NCBI RefSeq assembly: GCF_900112365.1
Contig: NZ_FOLQ01000012.1
Span: 1-50,681, forward strand
DNA length: 50,681 nucleotides
Reading direction: 5' to 3'
Source: Spirosoma endophyticum
GTDB taxonomy: Bacteria > Bacteroidota > Bacteroidia > Cytophagales > Spirosomataceae
The number at the start of each line of letters is the position of its first letter. The first letter of the stretch is position 1. The translations under genes and the position numbers were made by a program. A model generated the notes under the pieces. The model was not told where the DNA came from and did not search any database. It saw nothing but the letters and a program-made list of their open reading frames with translations. Of this stretch, positions 8,468 to 17,328 are shown one piece after another.

Positions 8468-9088
8468 TTACTTCAAGAGTACATCTTTGAGTTTAATCCG
8501 AAATAGGCCACTGGCGAACCGAGCCGTTTCCGACATACCGTTCTCTAGCCGGTTATAGACAGTCATATCCTCCTTGAGGGAAATAGCAAAACGCCCTTCT
8601 ACTACACCGGTTGTCTGATCGATCCTCGTCACCCTGACCCAGCTTGGCTTTACCCCCTTGTTGATATAGCGCTTCAGTAACCCGCCGGAATTGCCTACGT
8701 AAGAAAGGTTAGCTTGTTCGTTGCTGATCAGGCTGCGCTTATTTAGCCTGGCAAGGCTCGTGCGGCCTTTTTTTAGAGGAATATTATAAATCATCAAGAT
8801 CTGGGTCCGGGTACATTCACCGTTTACACAACCTGTATTTGTATTCGGATTTGGCCCACCGCCCATACCCGGATAATCCATATCGGTGAACACTAGCAGA
8901 TTCAACTGCCGAACATCCTTGAGTTGTTGGTTGGGTTCCTTGATACGCAAGAGTTCACCGGTACCATACCAGGTGGAATCGTTGATTCTACTGGTCACAT
9001 TGAATGGACTGTTTGGGGGCAGGCTAGGTTGCCTAGCACACCCGGCACTGACCAACAGAATACATAGACTACAAAGGAGTGGGTTCAT
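8468..9088 (-). CDS. Predicted lipoprotein of unknown function
   Basis: A 206-aa protein starting MNPLLCSLCILLVSAGCARQ, a lipoprotein signal with lipobox SAGC. The mature part is rich in polar residues. It shows a TWYGTGELLRIKE opening, a Gly/Asn-rich segment with two Cys (TGCVNGECT) and a C-terminal beta-rich part (GVVEGRFAISLKED). I do not recognise a family with certainty; it looks like one of the small Bacteroidota lipoproteins with a beta-sandwich. The start at 9088 is supported by the lipobox and by a -7-like box (TAGTTTTG, minus strand) at 9125-9132, which would put the transcript start close above it. Confidence 0.75.
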   Translation of the reverse strand: MNPLLCSLCILLVSAGCARQPSLPPNSPFNVTSRINDSTWYGTGELLRIKEPNQQLKDVRQLNLLVFTDMDYPGMGGGPNPNTNTGCVNGECTRTQILMIYNIPLKKGRTSLARLNKRSLISNEQANLSYVGNSGGLLKRYINKGVKPSWVRVTRIDQTTGVVEGRFAISLKEDMTVYNRLENGMSETARFASGLFRIKLKDVLLK

Positions 9089-9124
9089 ACTGGTTTTCTT
9101 TTGAGCAAGAAGTAGCAGGGCGCT

Positions 9125-9132
9125 CAAAACTA
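9125..9132 (-). promoter_or_regulatory. -7 box candidate for the lipoprotein gene
   Basis: Minus-strand TAGTTTTG matches the Bacteroidota -7 consensus TAnnTTTG, about 37 bases before the ATG at 9088. No convincing -33 box was seen. Confidence 0.45.
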
Positions 9133-9230
9133 CTTATATAGTTGCTGCGTACTGAGTCGGTAATTACTTGAGCCACAGGTGAACCTGACGAAGTCACCAA
9201 CTCGGCAGTTAGCCAGCTGAGTACATGTCG

Positions 9231-9285
9231 CTCAAAAGGCTCCCCAAAGTGAAACAAAGGGGCGTTCGTTTATCTGATGTATGTT
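9231..9285 (+). repeat. Dispersed four-box repeat, copy E (compact)
   Basis: GCTCA, AAGGCTCCCC, AGTGAAACA and GGGGCGTTCG in about 40 bases. The middle spacer is missing, so boxes 3 and 4 nearly touch. Confidence 0.55.
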
Positions 9286-9292
9286 AAAGGGG

Positions 9293-9423
9293 GTAGTGGC
9301 TGAACTGTGTTGATCAAAAGAAGACAGACTAGTATGTAACATTTACTAATCTGTTGCTGTGTAGCAGGATAAATGTCCAATGTGTTATGTGCCAACTGCC
9401 TATCAATACGGTTCAGCCACTAC
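9293..9423. mobile_element. 131-bp element with 22-bp terminal inverted repeats (MITE-like)
   Basis: Left end 9293-9314 (GTAGTGGCTGAACTGTGTTG...) and right end 9402-9423 are inverted copies, matching at 20 of 22 positions. The 87-base interior has no open frame of note. The left 24 bases recur at 11757-11780 in the same orientation. No target duplication was recognised. It is probably a non-autonomous mobile element or the remains of one. Confidence 0.55.
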
Positions 9424-9528
9424 TCTATTTTTCGTCCATTTGTAACGGGAACCTCAATGTGACCTAGTTGTCGGTATATATTATGAAGAAAAGCGGCCCC
9501 ATTCAAATCGACGAAGCCGCTTTGTATC

Positions 9529-10641
9529 CTATTCCACACTCTTGCTCCAAGCGGCAAAAGACGCTTCCAGTTCTTCCTCTGTTTCGGGTAACTGGATTTT
9601 AAGCGAGTCATCGACACGCGCCTGAACGCTTTCAACAACCGGTTTGAAAACGTTATTATAGTTCGCAAAAGCAGTTGGATGATTGTCATGCGCATTGAGC
9701 TGTTTAGCCAAAATGGTTGCACCCTGCATTGCCAGTGTGGTTCCCATGCCCGTGAAGAAACTTGGTGCATATGCCGCATCGCCAAGCAAAGCGACGCGTC
9801 CTTTTGTCCAGCTCGGCATGTGGATTTGACAGGCTTCATCGAAATAAAGGTCGTCAGCCACCAGCATGGCTTCCAGAATCTGCGGGATCTTCCAATTATT
9901 GTTACTACCAAAGTACTCTTTTAAAATTTGCTTTGGCCGTTCGCGGTCCCGGTAATTCCAGTCCAGCTTAGGGGCTCTGAACACCAGTATTGTATTCACC
10001 CCATTTAGAAATTCATAAATCACCGCCTGTTTCCCCAGCTCCCGATACACAATACCCGTCGCTCCGGGTCGGCCTGTTTGTATCTCTTCTGTGGCGGCAA
10101 ATCCAAAATATACGCCGAGAAACTTCTTGAACGCTTCCTCTGGGCCAAAAGCAAGTTTTCTAACCATTGAATGCGTACCATCTGCTCCGAAAACCAAATC
10201 ATAAGTCTCGCGCTGCCCAGTTTCAAAGGTCACATAAACATGATCTTCGTGCTGAGTCAAGGTGGATATGCTGGTGCCAAACATGATTTTCACTTCATCT
10301 TTCGGAATCGCTTCATAAATGATATTCACCAGCACACCGCGGTGTATCTCAATATCGCCGAGATATTCCGGTAAATGATTAATCGCAAATTTGGCCAGTG
10401 TTTGATCCCGGGCATCCACGATCTCGTCCGTATGGAGGTACTCACTGATTTTGATTTGATCGTAAATTCCCATTTCGCGAGCGATTTCTAATGCGTCTCC
10501 ACGTACATCAATCGGTGAGCCACCTGTTCTCAGGTCGTTGCCTAATTCTGCTACGGTTACTTGGTAACCAAACTTATTTAGCCAATAGGCCAGCGTTAAT
10601 CCGGCAAAGCTGGCTCCAGAAATCAGCACTCGTTTTTTCAT
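9529..10641 (-). CDS. FAD-dependent monooxygenase (PHBH/TetX-like)
   Basis: A flavoprotein monooxygenase of 370 aa. It has the N-terminal Rossmann motif GASFAG (residues 9-14), the DG motif in FGADGTHS (about 152-158) and the GD motif in LLGDAAYAPSFFTGMG (about 286-300), in the order and spacing of the p-hydroxybenzoate hydroxylase superfamily. TetX-like antibiotic-modifying enzymes belong here, as do many aromatic hydroxylases; the substrate cannot be read from the sequence. It is divergent from an AraC-family gene 105 bases away, which probably controls it. The pair lies between two copies of a short repeat (9298 and 11757), so it may have arrived as a unit. Confidence 0.9.
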   Translation of the reverse strand: MKKRVLISGASFAGLTLAYWLNKFGYQVTVAELGNDLRTGGSPIDVRGDALEIAREMGIYDQIKISEYLHTDEIVDARDQTLAKFAINHLPEYLGDIEIHRGVLVNIIYEAIPKDEVKIMFGTSISTLTQHEDHVYVTFETGQRETYDLVFGADGTHSMVRKLAFGPEEAFKKFLGVYFGFAATEEIQTGRPGATGIVYRELGKQAVIYEFLNGVNTILVFRAPKLDWNYRDRERPKQILKEYFGSNNNWKIPQILEAMLVADDLYFDEACQIHMPSWTKGRVALLGDAAYAPSFFTGMGTTLAMQGATILAKQLNAHDNHPTAFANYNNVFKPVVESVQARVDDSLKIQLPETEEELEASFAAWSKSVE

Positions 10642-10696
10642 GGGTATCTGTATGTTTTTTTATCAAATACTATACTTTACACGGCAAAACTAATTG

Positions 10697-10704
10697 TAGC
10701 TTTG
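10697..10704 (+). promoter_or_regulatory. -7 box for the AraC gene at 10747
   Basis: TAGCTTTG followed by C fits TAnnTTTG exactly, 43 bases before the ATG. The region 10642-10746 must also hold the divergent monooxygenase promoter and any AraC operator. Confidence 0.55.
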
Positions 10705-10746
10705 CAAGCAAAATGTTCGATAAATGAATTTTTTTAGTCGAAAAAA

Positions 10747-11709
10747 ATGAATAATAATCCCGACGAACTGAACGGCAGTGATATCCGGCAGTTTCTGAAT
10801 AAGCTGGGTTTGATCTTGGAGAATGTATTGCAGCATTTTCAGGTGATCTATTTCAATGGATTCACCTTTTTGCCCGATATGGCCATTCACTTCGGAACAT
10901 TGTTGGTGAAAGACGACTTCACCCGGGTCACCGGCCAGTCGGATCTGACGGACGGTATTGGTTTCATGTTTCACAACATAATTGCAGACAATGGAGAAGG
11001 CGGAACGGATATGTCCGAGTCAACTGCACCGATCGAGGCGCCTTATGTTCGGATCTTTCCCTATGCGATCCGCCAAACACTACATTTTAAGAAAAACACC
11101 CGCGTGTCGCACGTTTCCATCAGTGTCAGTGCGGCGTATTTGAGGGGCTTTTTAAAGGAAGAGGCTGAACACTTCGGGTACCTTTTCGACAGCGCCAACA
11201 ACTTTTGGATTGAAGAATTGATGACCGACGACATTTTGCGAACCGTCAACGACCTCGTCAAGCGGGAGGGACCGGGCAATATGACAAGTTTTTATTACAA
11301 GATGAAAGCCACAGAATTGCTTTATCATCTGTTCACTAGTTTAAAAAATCGGGCAAGATCTGGTGGATTAAGACTGAATGCAAAGGACATTTCCGCAGTC
11401 TACCAGGTCAGGGACAAGATGGTTTCCTCACTAAGCCGGCCCAGCTACAACGCAGAATTGAAACAGATTGCCGGTATGAATGAGCTGAAACTCCGTAAAA
11501 TATTCACGCAGGTCTTCGGAGTGGGCATTTATGAATACTATCAACATTTAAGAATGAAAGAAGCCGCGCGGCTTTTGCGCGAAGAGCGGATATCTGTATC
11601 AGAAGTCGGCTATCGAATGGGTTTCGAGAATCTAGGACATTTTACAAAAATATTTGAAAGGCACATAGGTAAAAAGCCGAAGCAATACAGTAATGACCTT
11701 CGGTCATGA
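10747..11709 (+). CDS. AraC-family transcriptional regulator
   Basis: A 320-aa regulator with the DNA-binding AraC domain at about residues 225-318 (LKQIAGMNELKLRKIFTQVFGVGIYEYYQHLRMKEAARLLREERISVSEVGYRMGFENLGHFTKIFERHIGKKPKQY). The N-terminal 200 residues are not a clear known sensor; they are beta-rich at first, then helical. The start MNNNPDELNGSD follows an A-rich stretch and a good -7 box at 10697. It is divergent from the flavin monooxygenase, the usual layout for a regulator and its target. The inducer is unknown. Confidence 0.88.
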   Translation: MNNNPDELNGSDIRQFLNKLGLILENVLQHFQVIYFNGFTFLPDMAIHFGTLLVKDDFTRVTGQSDLTDGIGFMFHNIIADNGEGGTDMSESTAPIEAPYVRIFPYAIRQTLHFKKNTRVSHVSISVSAAYLRGFLKEEAEHFGYLFDSANNFWIEELMTDDILRTVNDLVKREGPGNMTSFYYKMKATELLYHLFTSLKNRARSGGLRLNAKDISAVYQVRDKMVSSLSRPSYNAELKQIAGMNELKLRKIFTQVFGVGIYEYYQHLRMKEAARLLREERISVSEVGYRMGFENLGHFTKIFERHIGKKPKQYSNDLRS

Positions 11710-11756
11710 TGACATATCTAATTTTAAAGCTATCAAACGTTCAAATGCATCGGTAT

Positions 11757-11780
11757 TAGCTGAACTGTGTTGATCAAAAG
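11757..11780. repeat. Solitary copy of the 131-bp element's left end
   Basis: TAGCTGAACTGTGTTGATCAAAAG, matching 9297-9320 with one difference and in the same orientation. Weaker similarity continues (ACTAATTTATTGCTAT here against ACTAATCTGTTGCTGT). No right end was found nearby. Confidence 0.6.
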
Positions 11781-11827
11781 GATACTACCGGCACACAACC
11801 ACGACTAATTTATTGCTATACAATCAT

Positions 11828-11861
11828 CGTATGCTACGGCTAGTGTTGGACAGATTGTAAA
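11828..11861. mobile_element. Solitary end of the local IS3-type element
   Basis: CGTATGCTAC, then GTGTTGGACAG, matches the reverse complement of the right end of the IS at 12511-13921. It is probably a relic of another insertion. Confidence 0.5.
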
Positions 11862-11867
11862 AAGTTA

Positions 11868-11980
11868 GTGTCTCGTAGAAACGCTCCAAAATGAGACAAG
11901 GAAACGTTTATGAATAGGCTCCCGCTACAGTAGACGAAGTGTTCATGTATCTGCTCATTAATTCGGGCGATTTATGAAAC
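11868..11980 (+). repeat. Dispersed four-box repeat, copy F (longest)
   Basis: GTGTCTC (11869-11875), AAACGCTCC (11879-11887), TGAGACA (11892-11898) and GGGCGATTT (11965-11973), then ATGAAACGG. The spacer is about double length and holds two similar units (GTTTATGAATAGGCTCC and GTTCATGTATCTGCTC), as if internally duplicated. Confidence 0.8.
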
Positions 11981-12053
11981 GGCTTATTCATAAGTAGTTA
12001 GCTATGCATCTCTTACTTTAGCTAACATAAATGCACTTATATAACAACCAATA

Positions 12054-12461
12054 ATGGTCAGTCTTAAGCACTTTCTTATTGACTTTCAGCAGGGAGCTTA
12101 TTTGGATGCTATTATAGAAATGCCACCTAAACTAGCGGAGGATACTGGTTTCTGGCGATTCTTGGCTGCACTGTACTTGTACTACATGGCTATACTCGTT
12201 TTGTCGGGAGGGGTACTGGCAAAACTGGTAGGCCCTTTACATCTCGATTTTGTCCAAGCCTCTTTACTCACAGGGGCTATACCTTATTTTTTCTACCGAC
12301 AAGTTCTAAGGCCTTCAGTCATTAACCAATTTGATTTCGTCTTAACGGATGCCCAAAAAGCAAAGTGCGTAAAGCTCTATCGCTACGTTTTTGCTGGTGC
12401 ATTTGGCGTTTTTGCCATTGCTCTCATTATTGTTTTCTGTATAACTAAGAAATCCTTCTAA
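12054..12461 (+). CDS. Small membrane protein of unknown function
   Basis: A 135-aa protein with three hydrophobic segments: about residues 35-60 (FLAALYLYYMAILVLSGGVLAKLV), 70-85 (ASLLTGAIPYFFY) and 113-132 (FAGAFGVFAIALIIVFCI). A soluble loop, with charged residues before the last segment, lies between them. No family was recognised. It begins after repeat copy F and a promoter-like segment (CTTACTTTAGCTAACATAA at 12010-12028). It is followed closely by the IS3-family element, which may have cut off an original downstream neighbour. Probably an inner-membrane protein. Confidence 0.65.
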   Translation: MVSLKHFLIDFQQGAYLDAIIEMPPKLAEDTGFWRFLAALYLYYMAILVLSGGVLAKLVGPLHLDFVQASLLTGAIPYFFYRQVLRPSVINQFDFVLTDAQKAKCVKLYRYVFAGAFGVFAIALIIVFCITKKSF

Positions 12462-12544
12462 GGCTAAATAAGACACGCATAATCTTTAAAAAATCGACTA
12501 ACATAAGTGTCGTATGCTACTGGAAACTTTAGTCAAAATCCAGT

Positions 12545-12910
12545 ATGAATACGTATCTTAATGATTTATTAGGCTATAAGAAAAAGAAAACTCGACACCT
12601 ATTCCGTTGGAAAGTTGTCGAAGCTTATCGGGCCGAACGAGTCCAAGCCTCCGAGCTGGAAGAAACCCTAGGCATCTCCAGGACGGAGCTGCGCCGTCTT
12701 AACCGCAATTACTTTCGCTACCGCTTACTTCCCCTGTTATATCCTAAACATCGTCGTAAAGCCATGAAACGAGATGCTGATTATGTCAAAATGTTAGAGA
12801 AGAAACTGGCCGAAATGGAAAAGGAGAACCAGTTTTTACGTCTGCAAACGGAAGCTTATCAGACAGTTATCCAGATCGCGGAAGAACACGGGGCCGCCCG
12901 CGCGGTTTAA
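12545..12910 (+). CDS. IS3-family transposase orfA (helix-turn-helix protein)
   Basis: A 121-aa basic protein with a helix-turn-helix (RVQASELEETLGISRTELRRLNR, about residues 30-52) and a C-terminal coiled coil (YVKMLEKKLAEMEKENQFLRLQTEAYQTVI). This is the standard layout of IS3 orfA, which recognises the IS ends. The stop at 12908-12910 is in the same frame as orfB. The 21 codons after it stay open (reading YHKKAWRQAAEKLTRRYP before the orfB ATG). IS3 elements usually join orfA and orfB by a -1 frameshift with overlapping frames. Here a single in-frame TAA separates them, which may be a recent nonsense mutation or a readthrough arrangement. Confidence 0.82.
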   Translation: MNTYLNDLLGYKKKKTRHLFRWKVVEAYRAERVQASELEETLGISRTELRRLNRNYFRYRLLPLLYPKHRRKAMKRDADYVKMLEKKLAEMEKENQFLRLQTEAYQTVIQIAEEHGAARAV

Positions 12911-12973
12911 TATCCCTATCATAAAAAAGCCTGGCGCCAAGCGGCCGAAAAATTAACTCGTCGCTACCCTTTA

Positions 12974-13807
12974 GTGGGCATGGAGTTAATCTGTAAGCTG
13001 TTTGGCAGAGTGCGTCAAGCTTGGTACGCGGCTACTAGGCGAAAAGAAAGAACGAGTTTTCAAACTGATGCTATCCTACAGGAAGTCAGGCGAATACGGC
13101 GTGAAGTACCGGGTATGGGTACCCATAAACTACATAGCGAGTTAAACGTATTTTTGTCTCGTCACCGTATCAAACTGGGTCGAGATCGCTTGCATTTGTT
13201 GCTCAAGGAGCATGGCATGTTGGCGAAAAAGAAGGCTAGTAAAGTAGCCACAACGGAGTCCAATCATCCACACTATAAATATCCTAACAAGGCTAAGGAT
13301 TTAAAGCCGGTTAGGATTAATGAGCTGTGGGTCAGTGATTTGACTTATATTCCTGTTGGAGCCAATTTTGCTTATCTGTATGTGATTATGGACGCTTTCT
13401 CCCGCAAAATAGTGGGCTGGTCACTTCAGAAGACCATGCATGCGCAGGGTGCGCTCAATGCATTGAAAATGGCCTTATCAGCTCGAAAAGACATCAGTCA
13501 GCCTTTGATTCACCATTCAGATCGTGGCGTGCAGTACTGTTCGTGGGCATACGTACAACGCTTACGGCAAGCAAATGCCACGATTAGCATGACCGAATCA
13601 GGCGATCCAAATGAGAATGCGATGGCTGAACGGGTGCTTCGTTCGTTGAAAGATGATTGTAAATTAGCTCGTGGTTTCACTTCTTTTTCAACAGCAGAAG
13701 AAGCGGTTGAGAGAGCAATAAATGCCTACAATACAGTCCGTCCGCATGCTTCATTGAACTATTTAACCGCACCGGCGGCCCGGCCCTCATCAGATGCATC
13801 AACGTAA
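12974..13807 (+). CDS. IS3-family transposase orfB (DDE integrase core)
   Basis: A 277-aa catalytic protein. The HTH_21-type segment (GTHKLHSELN) precedes the integrase core. The DDE triad is intact: Asp in LWVSDLTYIPVG, Asp in IHHSDRGVQY, and Glu in ENAMAERVLRSLKDD, 35 residues after the second Asp. The typical C-terminal YNTVRPHASLNYLTA is present. The element may therefore still be competent, subject to the in-frame stop before it. The start used is the ATG at 12974; in the usual IS3 fusion the protein would be made as orfAB. Confidence 0.9.
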   Translation: MGMELICKLFGRVRQAWYAATRRKERTSFQTDAILQEVRRIRREVPGMGTHKLHSELNVFLSRHRIKLGRDRLHLLLKEHGMLAKKKASKVATTESNHPHYKYPNKAKDLKPVRINELWVSDLTYIPVGANFAYLYVIMDAFSRKIVGWSLQKTMHAQGALNALKMALSARKDISQPLIHHSDRGVQYCSWAYVQRLRQANATISMTESGDPNENAMAERVLRSLKDDCKLARGFTSFSTAEEAVERAINAYNTVRPHASLNYLTAPAARPSSDAST

Positions 13808-13959
13808 GCGAAAGCCCAAGCTTCGCTGGTATCCATACAAGAAAGTGAGGTACGGAAATGTACAATATGAGGGCTTGTTTCGCTGATTTTAATAACTGTC
13901 CAACTCAATCAGTAGCATACGTTTCCGGATAGTACGCAACTTCTTTACAGGTTAAGCAA

Positions 13960-16485
13960 TCAATTTTCCTCACTGAGGGATTTGTTTTTCTTCACCTTAG
14001 CTCCGTTCAGGCTACCAAATTTATAACTGAAGGTGGCCCGAACACTGGAATTGTAAATGTACTGGCGATAGTCCTGGTTGAACTGGGCAGCGTTTAGAAC
14101 AGAAGTGAAGCCCATCCCTTGAGTCAGAAAATTCTCCGCCACTAGGCCGATGCTGCCTCGTTTATTGGTAAAACTTTTCCGGGCTCCCAGCGAATACTGG
14201 GCGAAGCCAATTCGATAGCCCTGCAAGGCAATGTCTTTACCCCGGTAACCAATATTGGCCTGTAAAACCCACCCTTTATCAAATTGCACCTGGGTATCCA
14301 TTCTTCCACCCCAACGAAATCCCTGATTGCTGATGGTGGTCGACAGACCATTAATGTCCAAAGCCATACCCTGAATAAAGCGATACATAATATCCAGGTT
14401 GGCATTGACGCTCCAATGCGGAGTCAGATTAATCGTGGCAAACAAATTTGTGCCATAATTGTATTCTTTGCCCAGGTTAGTCACCCGCGTTACGACGGCA
14501 CCCACTAGAGTGTCCGAACGCTGACTAATCGATTGAATATCATCGATATTCAGTCGCGTATACAGCGAAAAGTTTAGGTATGTTTTCTTAAGCTGGGTGC
14601 TGTAACCGATTTCAATCCGATCGACTGTTTCAGGTTTCAGATAGGGGTTTCCCACGCGGATATTAAGGGGATTGGCCGTATTAAAGTTGGGATTCAGATC
14701 GTCAATAAACGGTCGGCGGATACGACGCGTATAGCCAACTTTAAGGCTGCTGCTCTCCCCCACTTTTTTACCCACGTTGATGCTGGGTAATAAGCGCCCG
14801 TAGTCTGGAATCGAAATGGGAGTTGGCCTACCCATAGATGATCCTCCGATCTGGGACCCACCGGTTTGGGCTTGAATACTGGTGTATTCATAGCGTAACC
14901 CCGGCTTCAGGACCACCCCACCGGGCAGGGTAAACGTGGTGGACAAGTACGCAGCGGCGATGTTTTGATCATAATTAAGCAAGCCCGACGGTCGGTTGGG
15001 GTCAACGACAAAGTCGGTTACCGGCCCCGCCAACAGGTAGTTGTAATCACTGGTTACCCGGCGAAGCGTGTTTTTGGCACCGAATTCCAACTGGAGTGCT
15101 TTACTAACTGGGGTTTGGTAATCAGCCTGAAGAATAAATTCCTGGTTGGTCGCATCATTTAGGTTTTGCTGCCGGGTCTGGATAAGCCCTAGGGTATCCA
15201 GATTATTTGCCTCGAAGTTGTTGGTCAAATTATTTCGGCTATACTGGGTTGAAAAGCTTAACTCTTTCGAAGATCCCTCGTAGGTATGCAGGTAGTCAAT
15301 GTTGACGTCAATTGAATTGGATAGATTCTGCGTATTGACATCCCGTTTAGAAGGAGCAGCGATGCGTTCACTGGAGAGTATATTGGTTCGTTGATGTTGA
15401 TCCTGGCTTAAATTACGAATGCCCAACCGGACCCCGGCCGTTAGCGATTGATTTTTCGCCAAATCATAATCCAAACCTAAGGCATACTGCGCAAAGGTGC
15501 CTTTGTCGAAGGCGTCGATTCGCTGACGGGTCTGAACCGGTGTGGCTCCGGATGCCAAGAAGGTTGTTTGATTAAGATCAGATGCGGACGGATTATAAAT
15601 GATTCGACCATTGCCGTTAAGATTAAGGCCCAGTTTTCCTTTTCGGAAACTGCCATTTACTCCCAGCGTTGAATTGCGGTTACCTGTTCCACCGTCCACA
15701 TCGAGGTGCAGCCCCTGAAGCGTGTTCTTTTTGGTGATGATATTGATAATTCCTCCGCTTCCTTCCGCATCGTACTTGGCGGAGGGAGACGTAATAACTT
15801 CCACCGTTTTGATTAAATCCGCCGGAATCTGCCGTAGGGCATCGGCTAGATTACCGGCTAGAATGGAGGAGGGTTTATTGTTAATCAGCACCCGCACACT
15901 AGTACTACCTTGCAAGGAGACGTTACCCGTCGGATCGACCGAGAGCATCGGCACTTTTCTTAAAATGTCAATAGCATCCCCCCCTTTAGCCGCTACATCA
16001 TTATCGGCATTGTAGATTAGCCGGTCAACCTTGTCTTCCACCAGGGCTTTCTTACCGGCTACGGTAACCTCACCCAGTGTGCGCGTGCTGGTACTAAGCC
16101 TGACAACACCGAGGTCTTTACTCTGCCCTTTGGCCAGCACCAGGTTGTCAATGGGTTTGGCGTTATAGCCTAAAAAGGAAATTAGAATTCTATAAGTACC
16201 CGGCGCTAATTTGATGAGCGTAAACTTACCCATATCGTCCGTTACAGTGCCATCAATGAGTTTGTTAGTGAGCGAATTATAAACAGCGATAGTGGCGTAT
16301 TCAACCGCTCTAGTCAACGTGGAGTCTACGACATAACCTGAAATTTTTGCATTACCTTTTTGGCCAATCTCCCCAATTGAGGTGGATGATGGGTCACTAG
16401 ATTGAGCAGGTGCTCCGACAGGTGACTGAGCCAACACCATTCCTGAGGTTGACAAAAGAAGAATTACCGTAATTTTAAGCCACAT
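13960..16485 (-). CDS. Outer-membrane beta-barrel receptor (TonB-dependent type)
   Basis: An 841-aa outer-membrane protein. Signal peptide MWLKITVILLLSTSGMVLAQ. Then a carboxypeptidase-regulatory-like domain (about 45-130, GYVVDSTLTRAVEYATIAVYN ... GTYRILISFLGYNA). A plug-like domain follows (KALVEDKVDRLIYNADNDVAAKGGDAIDILRKVPMLSVD ... SSILAGNLADALRQIPADLIKTVEVITSPSAKYDAEGSGGIINIITKK). A long beta-barrel ends in the aromatic C-terminal pattern of the 'outer membrane beta-barrel family'. Members import ligands or act as signalling receptors; the ligand is unknown. It resembles the protein at 46574-49003. The ATG at 16485 was chosen because it begins the signal peptide. There is no SusD partner. 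Confidence 0.9.
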   Translation of the reverse strand: MWLKITVILLLSTSGMVLAQSPVGAPAQSSDPSSTSIGEIGQKGNAKISGYVVDSTLTRAVEYATIAVYNSLTNKLIDGTVTDDMGKFTLIKLAPGTYRILISFLGYNAKPIDNLVLAKGQSKDLGVVRLSTSTRTLGEVTVAGKKALVEDKVDRLIYNADNDVAAKGGDAIDILRKVPMLSVDPTGNVSLQGSTSVRVLINNKPSSILAGNLADALRQIPADLIKTVEVITSPSAKYDAEGSGGIINIITKKNTLQGLHLDVDGGTGNRNSTLGVNGSFRKGKLGLNLNGNGRIIYNPSASDLNQTTFLASGATPVQTRQRIDAFDKGTFAQYALGLDYDLAKNQSLTAGVRLGIRNLSQDQHQRTNILSSERIAAPSKRDVNTQNLSNSIDVNIDYLHTYEGSSKELSFSTQYSRNNLTNNFEANNLDTLGLIQTRQQNLNDATNQEFILQADYQTPVSKALQLEFGAKNTLRRVTSDYNYLLAGPVTDFVVDPNRPSGLLNYDQNIAAAYLSTTFTLPGGVVLKPGLRYEYTSIQAQTGGSQIGGSSMGRPTPISIPDYGRLLPSINVGKKVGESSSLKVGYTRRIRRPFIDDLNPNFNTANPLNIRVGNPYLKPETVDRIEIGYSTQLKKTYLNFSLYTRLNIDDIQSISQRSDTLVGAVVTRVTNLGKEYNYGTNLFATINLTPHWSVNANLDIMYRFIQGMALDINGLSTTISNQGFRWGGRMDTQVQFDKGWVLQANIGYRGKDIALQGYRIGFAQYSLGARKSFTNKRGSIGLVAENFLTQGMGFTSVLNAAQFNQDYRQYIYNSSVRATFSYKFGSLNGAKVKKNKSLSEEN

Positions 16486-16674
16486 ACCGTAAAAATGAAA
16501 AACTGAAGTTGCCAGATCGCCTAAACATGGTGCTGGACGTTGATGAATAAAAAACAAATAGACTGAATACCCTTGCCGGCCTGGTGGATGCCCTTATTAG
16601 CTGGTTAAATACAAAGGCTTGGCCTGCTTATTTTGCCTAGTTTGGCAGGCCATGACTCAGATCATTAACTTGAT

Positions 16675-16899
16675 TTACTGAATCGAAAGATCCGTAGCGC
16701 CGGCTACTAAGTCTTTCTCATCGACTTCTGCTTCGTAAATTTTCATGACTTTCGCATCAATAATTTCGGCGACCTCATTAATTTTCTCTCCTGTGTGGTG
16801 TTTGGCAACAAAATCCTTTAGAGCTGCGGCCAACACTGATGCCCTGAGAGTGGTTTCCATTCCTGGAACATTACCTTTGACGTCGATGACCAAAGACAA
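16675..16899 (-). CDS. Small conserved-looking hypothetical protein
   Basis: A 74-aa acidic, mostly helical protein (GMETTLRASVLAAALKDFVAKHHTGEKINEVAEI, then KIYEAEVDEKDLVAGATDLSIQ). No family recognised. It reads like a soluble folded protein rather than a chance frame. The plus-strand frame over the same bases looks random. It lies upstream of the outer-membrane receptor on the same strand, 190 bases away. A second tiny frame (16979-17122) lies just upstream. Confidence 0.5.
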   Translation of the reverse strand: MSLVIDVKGNVPGMETTLRASVLAAALKDFVAKHHTGEKINEVAEIIDAKVMKIYEAEVDEKDLVAGATDLSIQ

Positions 16900-16978
16900 C
16901 TACTTTCTAGTATGGGTCAGTCCTGCATCATTTCGGTCTTCTTTCTCTCCTTTTTTACGCTCGGAAAGAAACTAGCTA

Positions 16979-17122
16979 CTAACACGTTGGTAGCCTCTGG
17001 CACCTCAATGTCAGTTCATAGCACAGTTGGATAAGTATTCCAAGTGCATGACCAATCGCTTTTCGATCTACATTGATCAAAGCCAGTAATGCCAGAGCGC
17101 TCACCAATAAAGTCTTGTTCAT
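16979..17122 (-). CDS. Possible 47-aa small protein with hydrophobic N-terminus
   Basis: ATG at 17122, with MNKTLLVSALALLALINV at the start, then a short Cys-containing tail and stop at 16979. The start resembles a signal or anchor peptide. A different frame continues open afterwards, so this could be the first part of a frameshifted gene. Low certainty. Confidence 0.3.
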   Translation of the reverse strand: MNKTLLVSALALLALINVDRKAIGHALGILIQLCYELTLRCQRLPTC

Positions 17123-17328
17123 TAAGGAACATTAGCCTAGTTTACGCATTAAACTTACCTCCTGATACTGAAGCAATCTTGAAGTTGTGAAAAAACAACA
17201 GACTTTCCTCTGAAATCGCCCAGATGCCGAGTGCCGATAAATGAATAAAAGTTATCGTGTGCAGGCATGCCATACTGGCTGGCAATCGTATGCGACGGAT
17301 TATATTTGACAGATATAAAAAACTGTAT

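Larger units (their letters stand above)
12511..13921 (+). mobile_element. IS3-family insertion sequence
   Basis: About 1.41 kb with 12-bp inverted ends, CGTATGCTACTG at 12511-12522 and CAGTAGCATACG at 13910-13921. It encloses an orfA/orfB pair. The right end continues inward as TGTCCAACTC. No target-site duplication was recognised. Copies of the right end occur alone at 11828 and 18296. Confidence 0.75.

Noticed and set aside
9420..9911. Minus-strand 163-codon frame inside the flavin monooxygenase gene
   Set aside because: It overlaps the well-supported monooxygenase in another frame and has no recognisable motif.
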